From Lepisosteus oculatus (Eukaryota; Chordata; Actinopteri; Semionotiformes; Lepisosteidae): a stretch of 64,000 nucleotides of DNA. The position numbers were made by a program, and so were the translations under genes. Positions 61,866-64,000 of this stretch are shown here, piece after piece; the stretch's first letter is position 1, and each line of letters opens with the position of its first letter. The stretch covers positions 6,954,001 to 7,018,000 of the forward strand of contig NC_090723.1 in NCBI RefSeq assembly GCF_040954835.1, written 5' to 3'. The notes beneath the pieces are model-generated. The model saw only the letters and a program-made list of their open reading frames with translations. It did no database searches and was not told the DNA's origin.

Positions 61866-62023
61866 CTTCCTCTCCAGACTCTCGTCGCCCTCGGTGGAGC
61901 TGACGCTGTCCCGCAGGCGCGAGCGGGAGGGCCGGTGCCTCCTGGACTTGACGGACAGCTGGGCGCGGGCCTTCTGCAGACTGCTGTCCAGGAGCTCCGT
62001 CTCTGGAATGGCCTCGTTAAAAT
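61866..62023 (-). CDS. samd14: samd14 exon (N-terminal basic segment)
   Basis: This is the first visible exon. It encodes the end of a split codon (probably Asp), then FNEAIPETELLDSSLQKARA, QLSVKSRRHRPSRSRLRDSV and SSTEGDESLERK. The segments AxPET..LDSSL.KARAQL..K.RRHRPSRSRLRDS are strongly conserved with mammalian SAMD14, so this part of the protein is under constraint. The acceptor CGCCTCCCCAG is good. The donor AAG|GTTCGC departs from consensus at positions +3 to +5, but the phase (0) fits the next exon exactly. Confidence 0.93.
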
Positions 62024-63606
62024 CTGGGGAGGCGACGAAATGCAGGAGAAAAGGTTACAGCGCGTCCTGCGAACACTGCAGCAGGGGTTCCCCGTCCTGG
62101 GCCTGGTGACCTCCACACCTGCTGCCTTTCATTCCTCCCCTCCTCCGTGAGATGACTGAGGGCCCACTCGAGCCAAAAAGTTGCTTCATTGGGATATTTG
62201 CACAAACTCACAAGTTTGGGATTTTATTTCATGAAAAAAATACTTCAACACGGTGAAGATCTCCAAAATGTTTAAGAGCTGGAAACAGTTCAGATTAATC
62301 TAAGTATGATTAAGTCAAAGAAGGGTTTGCTTGTGTGAACTGGAGCTCGGCTGGAACACAAACCAGCAGGTGTGTGTGGGTCACCAGGACCACGATTGGG
62401 AACTAGTGTCTTTCAGTAACATGGCCAACCAGCAGAGGGCAAAAATGCTGAAAAATTAATTAAAACTAAGCCAGTATTGACAAAGTAATCACTAAAAATA
62501 AAATTAATTAGGTACAGTGATTAAATTTAGCTAAATATAGCCAAGTAGGGTAATAAAGTGATCTTCTTGACAGCAGTGATGTAAAATAAGACACCTCTGC
62601 TCAAAAAGTTCTTTTTGTGGGATACTGGTAAGAGTGGGCATCAAGCAGGCCCAGCGCCTTTCCTGGGCTGATCGGTGAAAAGCCTTTCTCCTGTTGTTCT
62701 CTCCTTAAGTCATACAGCTGTTGTGGTAGTGAATTCCTAGCAAAATAAATGAAGAAACTGATTTAAAAGAAGCTGAGGATGAACACCGTGTACTGGCTTT
62801 CAGCGTATTCAGCATGACCTGGATTTGATCTGTTGATCTTATTGTGAAAACAGGCCACATCTTGTTACTGCCCGGTGCCCAGTCCACCCCTCTCAGTCTG
62901 CCCCACTGGAAATCGAGTCAGTAGATTGTGTCCTTACGCTTCCCTGGTGTCAAAGGCACTTTGATTGAGGGGCAGCACACTCGCTTACTGTGCCTGAGGA
63001 TGGGAAGGCAGGGAGTAGGTTTTTTTAAGGTTCATTTTTACTGATGGATTTATTGAGTCAGTATCCAGAATAAACCACCCACAGAAAAAGAGGGGTGAAA
63101 AATTTCTCCCTCTTTCAGAAAATGGGCTGTCCCTTTTCACTGAGCTGAAAACAATATAGAAACAACTGAGATGAGCAGCATGTTTTGCATTAACTGATCA
63201 GACGTTTTTCTCCCCCTTTTTGAGAAAATTGGATAGTCATATCCCTACCTAACGGGTATAAGCTAACATTTTTAACATGACAAAGGCATGGATCCTTAGC
63301 ACAGTACCAGCAAAAAGGAAAGGAGGAAAAATACGAGAGAGAAAAAGATAAAGAAGTGATTTAAAAAGCATATTTGTATGGAAGCAATAGCGGTATGGTT
63401 TACATCATGCTGTACAACTCCCCTCTGTGCCATCATCAAATTATAGTACTGATCTGGGTGACATGCAGATCAAGTGATTCAATTCTTTCTTCATTCTAAT
63501 TAAAGGAGAACTTCAGGTGCCACATGGACAAGATAGGAGAGGACAAGACCAGCAGCATCAGACATAACAGCTCATTGTGGAACATACACCACTAATTCTT
63601 CCCTAT
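62024..63606 (-). other. samd14: samd14 first visible intron (5' exon not seen)
   Basis: The exon encoding the N-terminus (expected to end in VDEVFD-like residues with one base of the next codon) was not found up to the window end. This is therefore intron sequence. A CTCF-like motif (CCAGCAGAGGGCA) lies at 62429-62441. The stretch is otherwise AT-rich without recognised elements. Confidence 0.6.
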
Positions 63607-64000
63607 AGCCTGATCTCGGTAGATCCCAGAGGATCAGCAAGGCCGGGCCTGGGCAATATTGGGATCTGCTTAGTGCAGCTGAATGTGCACTGGTAAACCA
63701 GTAGGTGGGCCTGTTAGATATGGACCAGAATTTCTAAACTATTGCCCCAGAATAGTGACCAGACACGCTGTATCGGGACAAAGTGCTGTACTTCAGATGA
63801 TGTTAAAGATCCCGTGGCTGACTGTAAGCATGGGGCGGCTCCCAGCGTCCTGGATAAATTCCTCCTTGTGAAACAGAAGTCATTTCTCCTTTCTCCACCT
63901 GATCTGCTGTGGGGATGCAGGTAAAGAAAAGTTAGCTCGCATCGCCTTCCTATCTGTGAAGCAACCTGGGATAGAAAGTGCTCTGTAATTCCAAGGAATT
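63607..64000 (+). repeat. 5S rRNA-derived SINE, second copy, cut by window end
   Basis: GCCTGATCTCGGTAGATCCC and AGCAAGGCCGGGCCTGGGCA correspond to the 5S rRNA middle region (GATCTCG...AAGCTAAGCAGGG.CGGGCCTGG). These are followed by TTCAGATGATGTTAAAGATC and CTGTGAAGCAACCTGGGA with AGTGCTCTGTAATTCCAAG at the end. This copy is more diverged than the one at 46470-46915 and has the same orientation. It lies in the samd14 intron, antisense to the gene. Confidence 0.7.

Larger units (their letters stand above)
50104..62023 (-). other. samd14: samd14 gene, visible coding span (eight exons, N-terminus missing)
   Basis: The gene encodes sterile alpha motif domain-containing protein 14, a neurabin-like adaptor. 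In mammals SAMD14 is linked to actin capping protein and to stem-cell-factor signalling in erythroid precursors, and its C-terminal SAM domain resembles that of neurabin-1. Joining the minus-strand exons 62023-61866, 61110-60783, 59573-59486, 59302-59234, 58700-58541, 54047-53934, 52982-52827 and 50259-50104 gives 1229 nt in one frame. That is 409 visible residues counting the split first codon, plus stop. Every junction is GT-AG with matching phase. The human protein is 417 residues, so about 14 N-terminal residues are missing. PPP1R9A is excluded because there is no PDZ domain and the FSWFTDS and SPLHS..SPLHS blocks are SAMD14-specific. Confidence 0.93.

Noticed and set aside
62024..64000. 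samd14 first coding exon and the mammalian intronic GATA/E-box enhancer (CATCTG-N8-AGATAA type)
   Set aside because: By eye, neither a VDEVFD-like exon with the required phase nor the composite motif was found; both are probably outside the window or diverged.

Overview
This is vertebrate nuclear DNA, not microbial. It has split genes with GT-AG introns, long noncoding stretches, decayed SINE-type repeats and a CpG island. The two recognisable genes and the repeat types (5S-rRNA-derived SINEs, tRNA-derived fish SINEs, and a dispersed repeat I associate with gar, bowfin and sturgeon DNA) point to a ray-finned fish, probably an early-branching one. That placement is an inference from remembered repeat and protein similarity.

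Layout. From 1 to about 12.2 kb there is no coding exon I can support; it holds dispersed-repeat copies and is probably the 5' flank or 5' noncoding part of thra. Thyroid hormone receptor alpha (thra, + strand) occupies 12206-26854 in eight coding exons. They join without frame errors into a 409-residue TRalpha1-type receptor. Its 18-codon first coding exon lies 7.5 kb upstream of the next. Below the stop codon are a G-quadruplex-prone tract, a triple DR1 nuclear-receptor half-site array and a 42-bp minisatellite. From about 31 to 43 kb I see no gene. A CpG island at 43.9-46.05 kb has CCAAT, GC-box, ETS and YY1 motifs and a consensus 5' splice site, but no protein gene I can attach to it. A 5S-derived SINE carrying a consensus-like CTCF motif and a Tc1/mariner relic follow. 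From 50104 to 62023, on the minus strand, lie eight coding exons of samd14 (sterile alpha motif domain protein 14), 3' end first. Its N-terminal coding exon is not visible and is probably beyond the right edge. A second 5S-derived SINE runs off the window end.

The two genes converge (thra rightward, samd14 leftward) with about 23 kb between their stop codons. In mammals the THRA 3' end overlaps NR1D1; here no such gene follows. The genes act in unrelated processes: nuclear hormone-dependent transcription, and a neurabin-like cytoplasmic adaptor. I found no evidence for a novel multi-gene system. The most interesting leads are the orphan CpG-island promoter, an exon-like antisense segment inside samd14, the minisatellite with coiled-coil-like coding periodicity, the G-rich tract just after the thra stop, and clustered X-box palindromes.
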